Below are positions 24,105 to 36,063 of a stretch of DNA of 64,000 nucleotides, one piece after another; position 1 is the stretch's first letter; every line of letters starts with the position of its first letter. This DNA is from Chromera velia (taxonomy: Eukaryota > Sar > Chromeraceae), in contig JAHBMJ010003412.1 of assembly GCA_018398765.1 (NCBI GenBank), positions 1 to 64,000 on the forward strand, written 5' to 3'. The position numbers were made by a program, and so were the translations under genes. Under the pieces are notes generated by a model, which ran no database searches, had not been told where the DNA came from, and was given only the letters and a program-made list of their open reading frames with translations.

Positions 24105-27100
24105 GAGGAGCATGAAAGGCAATAAACTGACACTTTTCTGACGCAAACATGCCCCGTACTCTGTCAGGGGCCTTTGGGCGGCACGGCAGAGCAGTAAAGA
24201 AGGAAAACGAAAAACGCGCGCATAAAGACGAAAAGTCGGACACCGATTTTTGAAATGAGCGCTCGGTGCGTTCTTTTGGTCGCTTTTCCTTCGGTTTTCC
24301 CTCCCAGCTCTTTTGCCAACCCGCCTCCGTTTGCCTGCACTCACTTCCCCTGGCGGAAGACACGCTCTATCCTCCCCCCCACCGACCGTGAATCTGTAGG
24401 TGTACAGAAGGATTCGGATTTTTTCCGGGGCTCTTCGGGGACTTTCGAGACTCGAAGCCTCACGCTCGACCTCTCTCAGGGGCTGGCGGTCGACCAGTGC
24501 CTTCAGTCGTCGGATAAATTTTTCTGTTCGCATCGACGTGGTCGTGTAGAATGGCAGCAGGACAGAGGGACAGGGGGAAATTAACGCACTCACGCGTGCA
24601 AGCAAGAATATGCATATCCAGGTAAAGACACGAGATACCAGAAATAAGAGACAAGAGAGAGATGAACGGATCCGATTCACAGCTTCCTGCCATGCCCTTG
24701 TCTGACGCACGCAGATAAGTCAGGACAAGACAGAACACAATATTAAAAGAGACGGAAAGCCACTGTCTTCTTCCATGCATGCATCCATCCATCGATCCAT
24801 GTAAAGTCCAGCCTTGGCAGAACACCGACTCACGATCGAGAAGATGCAGGTCTGTCTGAAAGATACACATGCACGTTCGCCATGCATACTGCAATTAATA
24901 CGACGACTGTATGAAGAGTATTACACCACAGGTGCCTGCCCTCTCGTTTCTTTTGCTCGTTTGCGTTCCGTCCTTTCGTTTCTACCACTCCCACTCTCAC
25001 TGACCTCCCTGTATCAATGGTTGTCCTCCTCCCCTGTCAAGCAGTTCCCCTCGCACCTGAACTTGCACCAAGAGGGACAGGGAGAAGGGGCAGAAAGACA
25101 ACAGAATTCAAATGAAACAAAACAATAGTCCAGTTTGGAGTCGGGGGAACAACTCAATGGTTACCTGGGAGGGCGAGCTCTTCTGAGGTTCTCGTAGAAT
25201 GAAAAATCCAAAGCTGTTGAGAGAGAGCAAGCTGCCTTCCTCGCTCAATTCTTCGTTTTTCCTTTCTCCCCTTCCCAAATTTCACACCGCAAAAAGACCA
25301 ACTGCAACCGCCACCACACCCGCAAGAGACCAAAAAATGAAGGTCCCCAAAGAGTGTTCTTTCTTTTCTTTTCTGCCTTTGTTAAAGAAACGCCTCGACG
25401 CCCCACTTGCAAGCCTTCAGACACACAGCCACTCTCCCTCGCTCCCTGTCTCTTTTGACCTTTTCTGTGGCCCTGAGAGGCTCCCTCTTGATCAATGCGA
25501 GGGCGTGAGGGTCGGCATGGAGAAGTTTCCACACAAAGTAGAGGAGCCACCGATTGTGCTCAGGACTCCCCAAGGCAGCGAACCACATCTGAGATGGAGA
25601 ACAGCAGAATCCAATCCGTATGAATATGCAAAAAGCAACAGATCGGCAAAAAGGGTCAACCAACACAGTGGAAGAAGAACAGAAGGACCACAAAAAGAAA
25701 AGAAAAAGCCAATCGAAACAAAAAAAAGAATGCATTAACATAAGAAAGAAAAACAGCCCGCCAGCACATGTGCGAAACGCGAACACACGCTCATGCACGG
25801 TCCACATCCAACCTGCCAATCCAGTCTGGGTTGATGCGGCGCCGCCACTGCGGGTCTCTCGTCGACTCTCGTCGGTTTGTAGATGAAGTCGTACTCCACC
25901 CACCTGTATATAATTCGTTTGGATTCACATAAGTACACATCAAATAGTTGTGTCTGTTCTCTGTATGAGAGGAAAACTGGCACTCCCCCCATCTGTGTGG
26001 AATGAAAGGGTTCACACGGGCAAACCAAAAGAGATACCTGCATCCCCACAAAGAAGGAACTAAACGGATTCCCTTCACGACGCAGAACAAGAAACAGTTT
26101 CTTACCCTAACCCCAGAGGGCACCCCTTGTTCCTTTCGATCCCTTGTCTCTCTTCTGCATGTCAGAAGACGTCCCAAAATAAATAATTGACAAAGCAAAG
26201 TGCCAAGCAAGCAAAAAAAAGGAAAAAAAAAAACGTGCCAACCAACCAACCTGCTCCTCGAGGAGTCCCACCCCTGCACAACAAGCTCAGGACGTCCCCC
26301 CACGCCCGTCATTCTTCGAAAGAGGCCGTAAGAAGACGTCAAGCGGAAACGCTCTGCATGCAGGCACAGAAGGGATACACGAAAGGTTCAAGCCTTTCTC
26401 GATCTCTCCTTCGCTCGCTCGCCGATGGAGGAATACGGAGAGGCCTGTCAGACGCGCTTATTGAGAAGCGAGTCGGTAGAGAGGAGTTCATCAAGATGAG
26501 GGGACCTTGGGAGACACACCAGGACATGATGACTACATGATGCGTTAAATTGTCTTTTACTTGACTCTCTCTCCCTCACACACAAATACACACAGACACA
26601 CAGACAGAAGGGTTTCTGTTCTTCTTCTTTTCTGTCCACTCGATGAAGTCCGTCTCGCCAAAACTCACTCTTCACTCCTCAAGAAGAGACATACGTGCAA
26701 CACTTACCCGTGGCTCTATACAAGTTTGCTGCCAGTTTCATTGACGGCAGCACTTTGGCTGCCCCCTTTTTGACCTGCATGACGTCAAGGGGAGGTGTGG
26801 GCACCTGGAGAGTGTGGATCTGAGTCCACCCCGTGTGTTCCTTCGACTGGGGTAGGGAGATGTTCAGACTGTCCAGGAATGGAGCGAGGCTGCAACAGTG
26901 AAATAAGAATGAAAGAACAGACACAGGGATAGATCGTGCGAATTGCCCGGCCCTTCAATGGCCTGACCAGAAATTTAATTGCAAGTTGACTCTAAAAAGA
27001 TGAGAGAAAGTCCGGAGAGAGATCCGTCATCCGTTCCACGCCTTTCAGAGACAGGGGCAGGGACAGAGAGGAAAAGAAAAAAAATGAAGAGCACTCAAGA

Positions 27101-27959
27101 AAAGGCACATAGTGCGAGGAGAATCACGAAAAGAGAACAGAGAGAGAGAAAGAGAGAGGCAAAGAGCAGCTCCCTCCCCCCCCCTTTTCACCCACCTTGC
27201 TGTAAACAGAATCATGGAAGAGAGGCCAACCACGAGAGTCCACACAAAATCCGACACACGACGAGCGCCCTCCCATGCAGTGCGGCTTTTTGTACCTATT
27301 GCCCTGCACAGACGATTCGAGGAGAACAGAAGGAGGAGGAAAAGTAGAAAGAAAACCTGAAAAAAAAGGGCGACCACTTCTGATGCACGTCTAAGTCATT
27401 CTACCACGAACGCAATCTCTGAGGAGACAACCCAGCAAAAAGTTTTCTTAAAGAAAATCAGTTCAAAGAGCCCTTTCTCCTGCCTCGCAAACTCCTGCAT
27501 CAAGAGGAAGAGGTGGGTAAGAGAAAGAGCAGGGCAAAATAGACTGACCGAAGAGCCGCAAAAGAAGCAGAACCCACGGTAACCACCAGGCTCACCCCTG
27601 CACACGAAAAACAGAATTTTCCAAGAGAATGATCTTGGCCGACAAGAAAAAGAACGAAAGAAAAACAGAAAGGAAATAGCGGAGCAGGAGGAAAGAAAGA
27701 AAGGAGGCAAAGAAAGCGGAGACAGCGAATCAAAGCACGCACAGAGGAGCCAAACTCCTTCAAAGACAAATCTTCCATTCCAACAGGACTCCTTCCTTCC
27801 TCTCACCTACGAATGCACACACGGAAGAGAAGGGGGATCATCCTTCAAGGTAAACATCCTCCCGGTCAGACGACCGATGGAAGGGGCAAAAGAGTCACAA
27901 AGAATTGAAAGCAAGTGGGAACACACACACACACACACGCACGCACATACACACACACA

Positions 27960-27998
<39 letters not shown>

Positions 27999-28017
27999 GC
28001 ACGCACATACACATACA

Positions 28018-28056
<39 letters not shown>

Positions 28057-31000
28057 AAACACGCACACACATTCACAAAGCGAGAGAGAAAGGGGTGAAG
28101 GCGACAAAAGTGTCACGAGAAAAAACCGGCTGTCACTTACACGCAATGCTCAGCACAGGTGCTGCCAGCTTATCTACACACTGCAGGGGAGGACAACAAT
28201 TTACAGAGACACAAAGAGGGACAAGAACAAGAGGGGCTTCCCAGGCCGCAAAGATGATTTGCTTTTGTGTCAGCAAGTCTCATTTCGAATCCATTTTCTT
28301 AGGCGCAGACAAAAAGAGCCAGAATTGAACACCGCGAGCACGTAATAACTTTTCCGTTCCTCCGTTTTGTCCCGCATGCATCACGGTTCTTTCTTTCTTT
28401 CTGCAGCAAAGCGAAGTGCTATTTCAGAGGCCCCCCAAACCAATCAACGAATTGTAAACTAAGTTTTAGTGAAAGTCGAGACCCCAAGAAGTCACGTGGC
28501 CTCCAAGAGCAATTTTAGCACCACTTCACGGATCGTTTGTTCCTCTCCTCTCATGTTATCGCTACATAATTTCTGTGGCATTGCATGTCTCTGGCGAGCT
28601 CTTTTCTTTTCTTTGCGCTGACTGACTGACCGTTCTGAGTCCCCTGAGGTCGAAGGGAAGTTTTCCCTTCTCAAAGTTGAGACCCTCCGGGCCGAATTTG
28701 GCAAATCCGAGTACTATACAGATAGTCACAAACACATACATGCGCCTCTCCCCCCTCAAATGAAAAAAACCCACATTTTTTGCTAGAGCCACATTGCTCC
28801 TCCTAGTGGACACAGAAGAGATCTTTCTCTCGGGGGCAGGTCCTGCTCGTTCCCTCTCTTTCGCCTTTTGTGTTCCTGTTCCCGTTGAGTGATCACTCTT
28901 TTCCTTTTCGGGCTCTACTGCCGCCCCTGCCGTCTCCTGCTCCTCCTCCCCGCTCTTGATTCTCCAAGGTTCCCTCTCCTCCACCCCCTTCACATAAGAA
29001 GAGAGGGAGAAACCCAGACGAGCCAGACGACGCACTCCGATGTTCTGGAGAATGAAGTGATCGTCCGCACAAGCGATGCAACTGCATGCAGTGATTGATG
29101 TGTGCACACACAGAAAGAAACAAAGAATGCAGGGAGGGAAGGAAAACAGAGAAGGAGGGAGGAGACTGATGATATTCTCTCATGACTCCCCGTGAAAAAA
29201 AGTGAATAGACGGGAATAGGTGGCTCAAAACCAAACATCTGAGGGACTGGCGGAGAGACTGACAGGAACACCGTGAGCATGTTGAAGAAGTTGTAATTTC
29301 CTGTTGCAGCAATGAGCACCATCAGTTTCACCTGAAGGCAAGAACATGATCAGGAGAAAGAATACAAATGCAGAGATGAAACGGGAGAGCACACCGAGAG
29401 GCAACAGACAGACGACGAAAGGGAAAGTTGGTCAAAACGACCATCCATCCATCCATCCATCCATCCATGCAGGCCCCGAAAAGAAAAGAAAAGGACATGC
29501 CGGCAGCCAGACTCTCCTCTACGCCAGGTGGCCAATCCGTTTCGTTCCTCTGACGTCTTACCAGCAGCCACGGGAGGCCATTCTTCCGGATCACCCCCCC
29601 CCCCCCCNNNNNNNNNNCCCCCCCACTCTGTATGTGTGTGTCGGTGCATGTGTACTTCTCTCCTTCTCTCTTTCTCTCTCACCTGAAGAAGAGCGGCAAC
29701 TGCCCGAGGAACTCTCAGAGGGAGGATGAGGAGGGCAGCCACAGGCAGCTGGAAGAAGAACGTAGCAGCGACAGAGAATCGGAGCACTGCGTTCGGAAGA
29801 CGGTGCGCGTACCTGCACACACGCACACACACATACACGCACACACACACACAGCAGGGGGGGGGGGAGAAGAGACATTGCAGAGAGAGAGAAAAAGGAA
29901 AGAACAGAAAAACAAGAGGGAGAGATTTCTGAACACAGAGAAGGTACGGTGTCTTTCCAGCTCGACTCGACATGTGTTCCTGGTCCGAAATTTGAGTGAC
30001 AAAGATTTAAAGGAAACCGACACATTGTCTCAGAGGACTCCTCTTTCTTTCGTTCCACTTTCCTTTCCTTTATCTGACGACGCCTATCTCTTCTCCTGAA
30101 TCTGTGCCTGCCTCTCTGGTGTCTCTCTCTCTCTTCCTCTCGCCAATGGGAGCGGAGGGCGACTGACCAAGACAGGGGCAGAGGAAGGCATTGAGACTGA
30201 AAGTGGTGGTGGAGAGCCGTGAGGCTCCACCAGGTGGGACAGTTGCTGCAGGGAGGAGAAGAAGAAGAACAACAAACATCTGTCCTCACGACAACCGATC
30301 GAGCACAGTAGATGTTGATTGATGTTCAGTCTCAATGTATTCTACCTGGCATTTGCACGAGTGGATAAGAAAAGGAATTCCGAAATGAAGGTTTTTCCTT
30401 CTCTCTCTCTGAACCTGCCGTCCTGTTCTGGTCAGAGGGAATGCATCGAGGTCGGCGGGGTGGGGTAAAGAGAGTGAGAGAGAAAGTGGCTTCCTAATTC
30501 CCTCCCGCCCAAGAGACAGAAGAGAAGCAGGAAAGCGTAGAGGCAGAGATATGTGGTGGTACGAGTCGGAGAGACACACCAGCTCATGCTACAGGCCGTT
30601 TTTCTTCCTCGCTCCATCCAACCGACAGAGAGCTGTCACGCCATCACAGAAGGATTTCGTCACGAACCAAATCTGTCCAAAGACCACAAGCCACGAACCG
30701 TATCGAAACCACACCCTCTGTTCGCCATCTGACCTGACGAGTTTCAGCAGTCCACTTGAGACCATCAGTCTGTATGTCAGTGTACCTTGTCTGTCCGTCT
30801 GTCTGACTGACCTGAAGAGTTTCAGCAGACCGCTGGAGACCATCAGTCTGAAGAGGAGAAACCTGACGAGGTAGATGGGCCCAGCCGAATGGGGGGCCGG
30901 GTCCATGTGCCGTCTGTTTCTGAACAAGAGCAAGTTCAGAGGGCTGTCACCCATCAGAGTGGCAATCACACCAGCCTCCAGAAGGAGAATGTCCCTGCAA

Positions 31001-31730
31001 ACAACCAATCCCGTCAGTCAGTCGAGGACAGAAAAACCAACAGTAACAAACAGGCAAATTCGACAGAAGAAGCCTGTCCCCGCAAGCAATGGAGTCTTTA
31101 CATCTGTTTTGTGTGTGAGCTCCCTTCCTCACGGATTTCCCCCAAGAGAAAGCAATCTCACTGTGCAAGTGTTCTGCTGAACATAAACAAACCCCATGCA
31201 CACACCCACACCATAAGACTGAACACTCACACCATAAGACTGAACACTCTCCCCTTTCGACTCCAGCACCCCTGCCTCCTGCAGAGAGCACCAAAGCAGT
31301 CGACTGACCACTGGAATGACATGAAGGTCTGCCCCACATTGAAGATAGACAGGTACCCCACGAACAGCTGTGCGAGGACCAGACTGTTCGATGTGTACCC
31401 AAACGTCACCAGCAGCGCCAGCAGTCCACAGTAGAGACTTAGCACACCCAACGCAAGCGCGTAGGCATCAACATCAGCAGGCAACCACCCCTCAGCGTAA
31501 TGTACAAATGCAAAGAGGCTAGGTCTTCGCATAAAATCCCCTGCTGACAGATGGTGTCCCATGATTTTCTTGATGTACTCTGCCACAGGAAGGAGACCAT
31601 TGCAGGAATGGATCCCGTCGATCTGAGCGTAGTAGCTCAGGAACGCGCAGAAGAAGGTAAACCCAACACAACGCAGAAAAAGGAAACGGGTGATCACAAA
31701 CGATCCCCTGAAGTCGTACTCTTTCCGCAT
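23789..31730 (-). CDS. Lipase maturation factor family protein (LMF1/LMF2-like)
   Basis: Multi-pass ER membrane protein; in animals this family helps fold and assemble lipases. Exons on the minus strand: 31730-31309, 30994-30812, 30245-30168, 29812-29683, 29331-29264, 29081-28631, 28180-28143 (tentative), 27303-27196, 26889-26708, 26353-26272, 25903-25813, 25588-25460, 25213-25165 (tentative), 24523-24345, and 24001 to about 23881 or stop 23789. All listed junctions agree in phase. Family landmarks: RFLFLRCVGFTFFCAFLSYY near the start, SFQW-DILLLEAG across exons 1/2, WWSLTALHHHFQSQ, SW-YAHRLP, TGNYNFFNMLT, SYGLFRRMT, WVEYDFIYKP, PHQPRLDWQ-MWFAAL, ILLYTYRFT and EWWVR. The charged insert in the sixth exon (about residues 310-420) is longer than usual. 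ATG 31730 is the first in the frame. A 10-N gap lies in the intron 29332-29682. The exact stop is uncertain because a GT repeat follows. Confidence 0.9.
24008..24102. repeat. (CA)n(GA)n(GACA)n compound microsatellite
   Basis: On the minus strand this (TG)-rich tract runs into the tctgcag acceptor of the last recognised LMF exon (24001). Confidence 0.9.
27911..28078. repeat. Long (CA)n microsatellite
   Basis: About 165 bases of CA with scattered GC and TA interruptions, in an LMF intron. Cys-Val or Thr-His translations here are artefacts. Confidence 0.95.
29608..29617. other. Assembly gap (10 N) bordered by C runs
   Basis: Ten Ns sit between 14 and 7 C residues, inside an LMF intron. Confidence 0.99.
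30731..30850. repeat. 42-bp duplication containing an LMF exon end
   Basis: 30809-30850 is the 3' end of LMF exon 2 and its donor. 30731-30772, in the following intron, is a 38/42 identical copy. On the minus strand both read LMVSSGLLKL-x-R and both retain cag|actgatgg and ttcag/gtcag|gtcag splice-like borders. Confidence 0.85.
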
Positions 31731-31851
31731 CTTGCTACCCACTGTCACTCTCCTTCGGAAAGATAAGATATGTGTGGAACAAACAAACTTCCTAACTCAC
31801 GGTCAAACAAACGCAAAGGTCTTAAGCGGCCCTGCTTAATCCCGGGAAGCA

Positions 31852-32289
31852 ATGGGAGACAGATTCTCCACGCGAAAGCACCAAAAGGAGGCGGCTGCAG
31901 TGTCCCTAAGTCGGTTGGCAGACGAAAGAATGTACAGACAGCTGCTGGAGATTTCTGTGGCCCCACGTCACGTCAAGATGCTCTCGACACCGCGCCACAC
32001 TGCTGACTGTCACGATCAGCCTCCTGTCTCTGGACTCCGTATCCCTCTTTGCAAGATCGTGCGGGCCGTGGAGGAAGGCATCTGGCAAAGAGCTTTGAAA
32101 GAAGGGCGGCAGAGATACGTGGAAAAGATCAGGCACACTTTTACTTTCCGTCATTTTCCGTCCTTCCGTCTCCAACATTCGCGAAATGCGCGCCCAAGCC
32201 AATTTAAGAATTCTGCCTGGCACAAAACTCAGGTATACGCGCGCGCGCGCTGTATGCATGATCGACGCCTGTTGTGTCACGCAGACTGA
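31852..32289 (+). CDS. Possible small hypothetical protein (145 residues)
   Basis: An ATG-initiated frame lies between the divergent LMF start (31730, minus) and the coiled-coil gene. The first 90 or so residues (MGDRFSTRKHQKEAAAV..., charged, with an ALKEGRQRYVEK segment) have plausible protein composition, while the end is basic and less convincing, so an intron near 32130 is possible. No family recognised. It could be a first exon of the coiled-coil gene downstream. The 120 bases between 31730 and 31852 would then be a shared bidirectional promoter (inference). Confidence 0.35.
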   Translation: MGDRFSTRKHQKEAAAVSLSRLADERMYRQLLEISVAPRHVKMLSTPRHTADCHDQPPVSGLRIPLCKIVRAVEEGIWQRALKEGRQRYVEKIRHTFTFRHFPSFRLQHSRNARPSQFKNSAWHKTQVYARARCMHDRRLLCHAD

Positions 32290-32485
32290 ACATGACTGAA
32301 CGCTCTTGTTGTCATCTTGTTGAGTCAATGTTGACACATGCAGGCCTCAGCTTAAGGCGTTTCCATTGTCTGATGACACAGCAGGGACTCAAGTTAACAC
32401 TCTTTTGTTGTGCTCAGCCCACAGCACTACTGAATCACCCGAACAGTCGACGCCGCGTCTCTTCTCATCAAAGCCCGTTCTCCCA

Positions 32486-33616
32486 ATGTCAGAGTACAGT
32501 GACCTTGGAGTTGAAGTTTTGGCCTCTGCGTCTGAATCTCTGGACCCTTCTGGGTCGGCAGATGGCTCTGTTGAAGGGTCACACAACGAGGTGCCGAGTT
32601 CGCGTGAGATGTGGAACATCGTCCGGATGCAGTCGGAGACGGCGATGGCTCTAACCGTCCAACTGAGCAGGCAAACGCAGCGCTGCCACGAGGCAGAGGA
32701 CCGTGCGCGTGTCGCGACTGCGCGTGTCGCAGAGCTGATGGTAGAGCTGGAGCGCTCGGACGAGCGCGTGGCTCAGCTGTCGGAAGAGACTGTGGGATTG
32801 AGGGAGAGGCTCGAGAAGGCACTGAAGCAGATAGAAGAAGAGAAGTGGAAGCGCGAAGCAGCGGAATCACGGCTGCAAGACCGCGAGGCGCAGCATGAGC
32901 GTCTCGTGGGAGAGCTGAAGACATCTCACAAGGCAGAGCGTGAGCGTGAGCTGAATGCTCACAGGAAAGTGCTAGCGCGTGAGCGTGACGAGAATGAAAC
33001 ATTGCAGCTACGCAAGCGCGATACCCATGAAGCGGCGCTGCGTGAGCGTGAGTTTGCCTACGAGGTGGCACTGCTGCGTGAGCACAATTCCAAGATTCTG
33101 AGGGAGGGAGTGCATAAGGGCACGAGGCCTCACCCTGCTGAGGATGATTTGAACAACTTGACAGTCGGATTTGAACAACAGGCATTGGAACACTATTTGA
33201 TGTGGATGATGCAGGAGTATTTCCCTTATGAAGACCATCCGTTGAACCTCTTGTTGATGGAAAGCCACGGAAAAGTGCATGAGGATGCAGCGAGCGTGTC
33301 TGCCATTCTCCGGAAAGCGTTGGATGACGCGGAGATGTTGGCAGGCAGAAGTGAGAATCCTTCTTTGGCTCGTATGTTGTTGGTTGAGCGGGTGACCCCC
33401 CTGTTGTTTGGTCGGGGTCCGCTGATGAGTCTGGTGAATTGGGCCAGGGGGATGCCGACCAGGCGGTATGACGATGAGTTTCTGCATGGGCAGTGTGGGG
33501 TGACGGAGAGGGGGGCAATTGTTGAGTTGAATAAAGGTTTGATGGGGGCATGGAAGGCAACTCGACAGAGCCTCGAGAAGCAAGGTGGGCCGGGGGCCGC
33601 TCCGGAGTGGGATTGA
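32486..33616 (+). CDS. Coiled-coil protein of unknown function
   Basis: An open frame runs without introns to TGA at 33614-33616. The first ATG is 32486 (MSEYSDLGVE), giving 376 residues. The frame is open further upstream to 32366 without an ATG, and a tgctcag acceptor near 32418 could bring in an earlier exon. Residues about 40-190 are a heptad-rich, Glu/Arg-rich coiled coil (RVAELMVELERSDERVAQLS and following). The C-terminal 150 residues form a probably globular, Leu/Met-rich segment (LEHYLMWMMQEYFPYEDHP, later LLFGRGPLMSLVNWARGMP) that I do not recognise. Codon use and GC content resemble neighbouring genes. Likely a real intracellular scaffold-type protein; no function assigned. Confidence 0.6.
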   Translation: MSEYSDLGVEVLASASESLDPSGSADGSVEGSHNEVPSSREMWNIVRMQSETAMALTVQLSRQTQRCHEAEDRARVATARVAELMVELERSDERVAQLSEETVGLRERLEKALKQIEEEKWKREAAESRLQDREAQHERLVGELKTSHKAERERELNAHRKVLARERDENETLQLRKRDTHEAALREREFAYEVALLREHNSKILREGVHKGTRPHPAEDDLNNLTVGFEQQALEHYLMWMMQEYFPYEDHPLNLLLMESHGKVHEDAASVSAILRKALDDAEMLAGRSENPSLARMLLVERVTPLLFGRGPLMSLVNWARGMPTRRYDDEFLHGQCGVTERGAIVELNKGLMGAWKATRQSLEKQGGPGAAPEWD

Positions 33617-34970
33617 GTGGTGTGTGTGATGATGGTGAGTCTCTTCTGAGAGCGCTTTGTGCACTGCTTTTGAGCGCTGTAACATAGGTAGGCTTGGTTG
33701 TTTTCTTCTTTTTTCATCCAAATGCATGTGGTTGAAAGAGACTGTTGCGGTCGATGTCCTGCGATGTTTTTTCTGTCCAGATGTTGGAGGAGAATGAATG
33801 GAGTCACAGAGGGAGAGCAAGAGAATGAGGAGTCAATTAACTGGGTGGCCTCCCATTCTTCTGGCAGATCGATCGATCTTCCTCTGATTGTAGAGTAGAA
33901 AAAGGATGTGCATGACGACGGGGCGAAGAGTGCCCCAAAAGCAAAAGAGACTGTGGAAGAAATGAAGAGAAGTAGATAGACGGGCCGAAGTACAGACAGA
34001 CGGACGGAAAGACAGACAGACTCACGGACACACAGTAAAACGGCCGGGGAAAGTGGACAGACCAAGAGAGAGACGCACAGGGAAAGGGATGTGGAAGCAA
34101 TAGATGAAGAGAGAGTGAGAGCGAAGAGTATCATACGGTTTTCGCTTTGTGTACCTTCCCCTTTTCCACCTTCTGCTGGTTTTCTCCTGGGTTTTCTCTT
34201 TGATGAATGGCATGGAGAAAACACACACACAATGCCAAAGGCACGCAGGCAAGCAGCCAGCACAACACACTAGGTTACAGTGTCCTTCCGTTATGCGAAA
34301 AAGAAAGGAGAAAAGCACGACCAGCCGGTGTCCTTATATCAATTTCAGTATCAATGCCGCTAGTGGCCGTTGAGTGACAACACATGAAAGCTTCTGACCT
34401 GTATAGGTGCTCCTACAGTGAAAGAAAGAGGGACGACCCGAATGAAAAAGTAGACCCTTTTTTTTATAAGCTTGCCAGGGTATCCCTGGTTGACCTTGTC
34501 CTGTTCCAAGGTTTCTCGCAGACGTCGAAAAATGCGTTGAACGAAGAGAGTCAACAAGTCAGGGAGAGCCAATGTTTTTTTCGTCATCTTTCGTTTTTGC
34601 TCCCTCTTTTCCTGCCTTCATTCTTTGATTATTTTCTTTTGAGTCTTTTCTCCAGACTTCCGGGCCCCCGTTCATTTTTTCTTCCTTCTTCTCTTCTCCT
34701 CATCTGCCTTTCTTTGTCCCTTTCTTCCTTCCTTCCTTCCTTCCGCCTTCCTTGAAGTTCAATATCACTTCCTTCATTCATTTTTCACTCATTTGCCTAT
34801 TAAATCATAGTCAACAGAGCTAGTAACAGAGTCAAATGATTCAAATATTCTACATTAATCCTAAAGAGTTTATATTTTATATATGTAAAAACTACTAGCA
34901 GACTAGTTAGCAGATCGATGAAGAATCTGACACTGAAAGTACTACTAAAATATAATTTAGAGTCACTTAT
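33617..34970. other. Intergenic without recognisable gene
   Basis: Pyrimidine-rich tracts and (CTTC)n near 34725-34745. AT-rich from about 34780. No conserved frame. Confidence 0.55.
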
Positions 34971-35366
34971 TTGCCAAAAAGTGCGTTATATGAGAGGATT
35001 GAACCACTCTTAAGGGTACTGACACTAAATTGGAAAGGACTGGAAGGGGGGGCTAACTCTCCGGGAGAGGTGTTTTATCTGGCAGAGGGTTGTTCAAATC
35101 GAAGAAAAATTGATGATCTCTGGTACCGGATTTCAGTATGCTCTAATTGGGCAGAAGCAAGAAATCTAGCAAGAAATAAACTAAGCAAACTGGTAGCGGG
35201 AAAGAAAGTGAAGCAAAGGATTCAGAGAGAAGGAATTGAGGGATTGGATACAGCCGAAATGGAAGCGAGGAAGATGCTGCTTTCGGCTTTACAAGTCGAT
35301 CCGTATGAAACATGCAAAGCCGTTTGCGATCTTTATTACTCACTGTATACGCCTGCTTCTATATGA
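34971..35366 (+). pseudogene. Open frame of unknown origin in AT-rich DNA
   Basis: A 131-codon open stretch starts after TAA at 34953 but has no ATG until about residue 113, so it is an exon, a fragment or a relic rather than a complete gene. Its translation (for example DDLWYRISVCSNWAEARNLA, then a basic helix with AGKKVKQRIQREGIEG) is soluble and charged and does not look random, in contrast to the surrounding AT-rich sequence. It ends 21 bases before a MITE target-site duplication. I do not recognise the family. Confidence 0.3.
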
Positions 35367-35394
35367 CCGTGATCTCTTCTTCTTCTATTGCCAC

Positions 35395-35623
35395 CTAGGC
35401 GCCGCACATAAAAAAAAGGAAAAAAAAATAGGCGTCTTCAACTTTTTTTTTTTTTTAGGTCAAAAGTTAGGTTCACATTTTGTGTGGAAAAAGAAGTTTC
35501 AGAGGTGAAAGTGTTTCTTTTCCTTTTGGAGACACTTGAAGTAAAAAAAAAAAAAAAGAAAAAAAAAAAATAGGTTTTCCCAACTTTTTTTTTTCTTTTT
35601 TTTTTTCTATGTGTGGCACCTAG
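35395..35623. mobile_element. MITE copy 1 (229 bp) with perfect 8-bp target-site duplication
   Basis: The element starts ctaggcgccgcacata and ends tatgtgtggcacctag, an inverted pair with three differences in 16. Its sub-terminal regions are A-runs and T-runs. The octamer ATTGCCAC flanks it exactly at 35387-35394 and 35624-35631. No coding capacity. An 8-bp duplication is typical of hAT elements, so a hAT-derived MITE is the likeliest class; the termini are not a perfect hAT consensus. Confidence 0.88.
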
Positions 35624-35793
35624 ATTGCCACCTTCAACGCGCATGCTGCTCGTAAGCTCACCAAACGTGTACTTCAAGAGATCTCGCACTTAGCTTTATC
35701 TTTAGAGTTGGGTGATTGACGATTTCTTGCATGAACATGGGCTGCTGGGAGTATGGCTCCACTCTAGTATAGCCAAACTTTCATTCATTCATT

Positions 35794-36063
35794 CATAGGC
35801 GCCACACATTTTAAAAAAAAAGAAAAAAAAATGGGCTTCCCCAACTTTTTTTTCTTCTTTTTTTTATTTAAAGCTAGGTCCAAAATGAGGTGCACATCCT
35901 ATGTAGAAAAGTAAGTTCGAGAGTCGAAAGAGTTTGTTTTTTTTTTGGGATCGAGTACTTAAAATAAAAGAATAAAAAACAAGAAAAAAAAAAATTAGGT
36001 GTCGATCTCCAACCTTTTTTTTTCTTTTTCTTCTCTGTGCTATAGTCTCTATGCAACGCCTAG
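35794..36063. mobile_element. MITE copy 2 (about 270 bp), diverged
   Basis: Same layout and orientation as copy 1: start ataggcgccacacatt, A-run, T-run, central region with aaaatgaggtgcacat-type sequence matching aaagttaggttcacat in copy 1, then A-run, T-run and an end in aacgcctag. The flanking bases do not show a clear duplication, suggesting an older insertion. Confidence 0.75.

Noticed and set aside
32427-33560. Long minus-strand open frame (377 codons) under the coiled-coil gene, and the neighbouring 33226-34263 frame
   Set aside because: Composition follows the complement of the Glu/Arg-rich coiled coil; no domains, no plausible start or splice context.
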